From: Ramlibacter aurantiacus
GTDB lineage: Bacteria; Pseudomonadota; Gammaproteobacteria; Burkholderiales; Burkholderiaceae_C
Length of the DNA stretch: 64,000 nt
Direction: 5' to 3'
NCBI RefSeq assembly: GCF_016722895.1
Contig: NZ_JAEQNA010000007.1
Location: 186,001 to 250,000 of the forward strand
Positions within the stretch are counted from its first letter, which is position 1, and every line of letters starts with the position of its first letter. Positions 63,868 through 64,000 of the stretch are shown here, piece by piece. A program made the translations under genes and the position numbers. The notes beneath the pieces were generated by a model. It saw nothing but the letters and a program-made list of their open reading frames with translations, made no database searches and was not told where the DNA came from.

Positions 63868-64000
63868 TCAATCAGGTGCGGCTCGCCGGGGTCGACCAGG
63901 CTTGCCACGCTCCGTTCGACGCCCGCTGCGCTGCTCGAGGGCCGTCCGGAACGACGCATCGCCCAGCGGCCAACCGTGCTGCGCCGAATCGACCAAGGCA
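63868..64000 (-). CDS. C-terminal end of a REP-associated (Y1) transposase, truncated by window edge
   Basis: The last 43 codons of a leftward gene are visible. WPLGDASFRTALEQRSGRR and GKPGRPRRAAPD resemble the C-terminal tail of REP-associated tyrosine transposases of the IS200/IS605-related Y1 family, where WPLG is followed by a basic GRPR segment. The catalytic Y1 and HUH motifs would lie outside the window, so activity cannot be judged. The stop is at 63868-63870, next to the REP-like motif. Confidence 0.65.
   Translation of the reverse strand, partial: ALVDSAQHGWPLGDASFRTALEQRSGRRTERGKPGRPRRAAPD

Overview
The window is high-GC and very gene-dense. Its gene content and order point to a betaproteobacterium of the order Burkholderiales, most likely a Comamonadaceae-type genome. 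The supporting blocks are mla-ibaG-murA-his-tat, the petABC-sspAB block, dciA next to secA, type III CoaX, and short-form HisG. No plasmid, phage or CRISPR signature is present. The only mobile-element trace is the end of a REP-associated (Y1) transposase at the right edge.

Region 1 (1-19.7 kb). After a partial argB comes a surface-polysaccharide (O-antigen) cluster. ManC, Gmd and Rmd make GDP-D-rhamnose, Fcl makes GDP-L-fucose from the same intermediate, and GalE supplies a UDP-hexose. A WecA-type transferase on the opposite strand would start the chain on the lipid carrier. Wzm/Wzt, with a Wzt C-terminal carbohydrate-binding domain, exports it. Several glycosyltransferases and two methyltransferases lie among them. 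The set resembles the Pseudomonas D-rhamnan 'common antigen' locus. Embedded in it is a three-gene module (GT2, large membrane protein, small 4-TM protein) that looks like a Gtr-type glycosylation system.

Region 2 (20-29.4 kb). Small housekeeping genes come first (TPR protein, hemerythrin, acyl-CoA-binding protein, putative metallopeptidase, M20 amidohydrolase, coaX). They are followed by the most interesting locus: a LuxR-type regulator, a six-helix histidine kinase related to the CAI-1 sensor CqsS, an atypical response regulator, and a convergent CqsA-type synthase. Together these look like a complete alpha-hydroxyketone quorum-sensing system of the Vibrio Cqs / Legionella Lqs type.

Region 3 (29.5-41.1 kb). 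Core genes: secA, dciA, a DksA-like protein with an incomplete zinc finger, tRNA-Thr, sspB/sspA, cytochrome bc1 (petABC), mscL, pdxA, a Nif3-family gene and a DegS-type protease.

Region 4 (41.1-57.4 kb). About 24 genes in one direction with many stop/start overlaps, in transcription order: mlaFED-mlaA-mlaCB, an ABC-2 exporter, ibaG, murA, hisGDCBHAFIE, a DUF4870-like gene, a HIT gene and tatABC. This couples outer-membrane lipid transport, peptidoglycan precursor and histidine synthesis, and Tat export.

Region 5 (57.5-64 kb). gltB-gltD encodes NADPH glutamate synthase. A short spacer with REP-like motifs and the truncated transposase follow.
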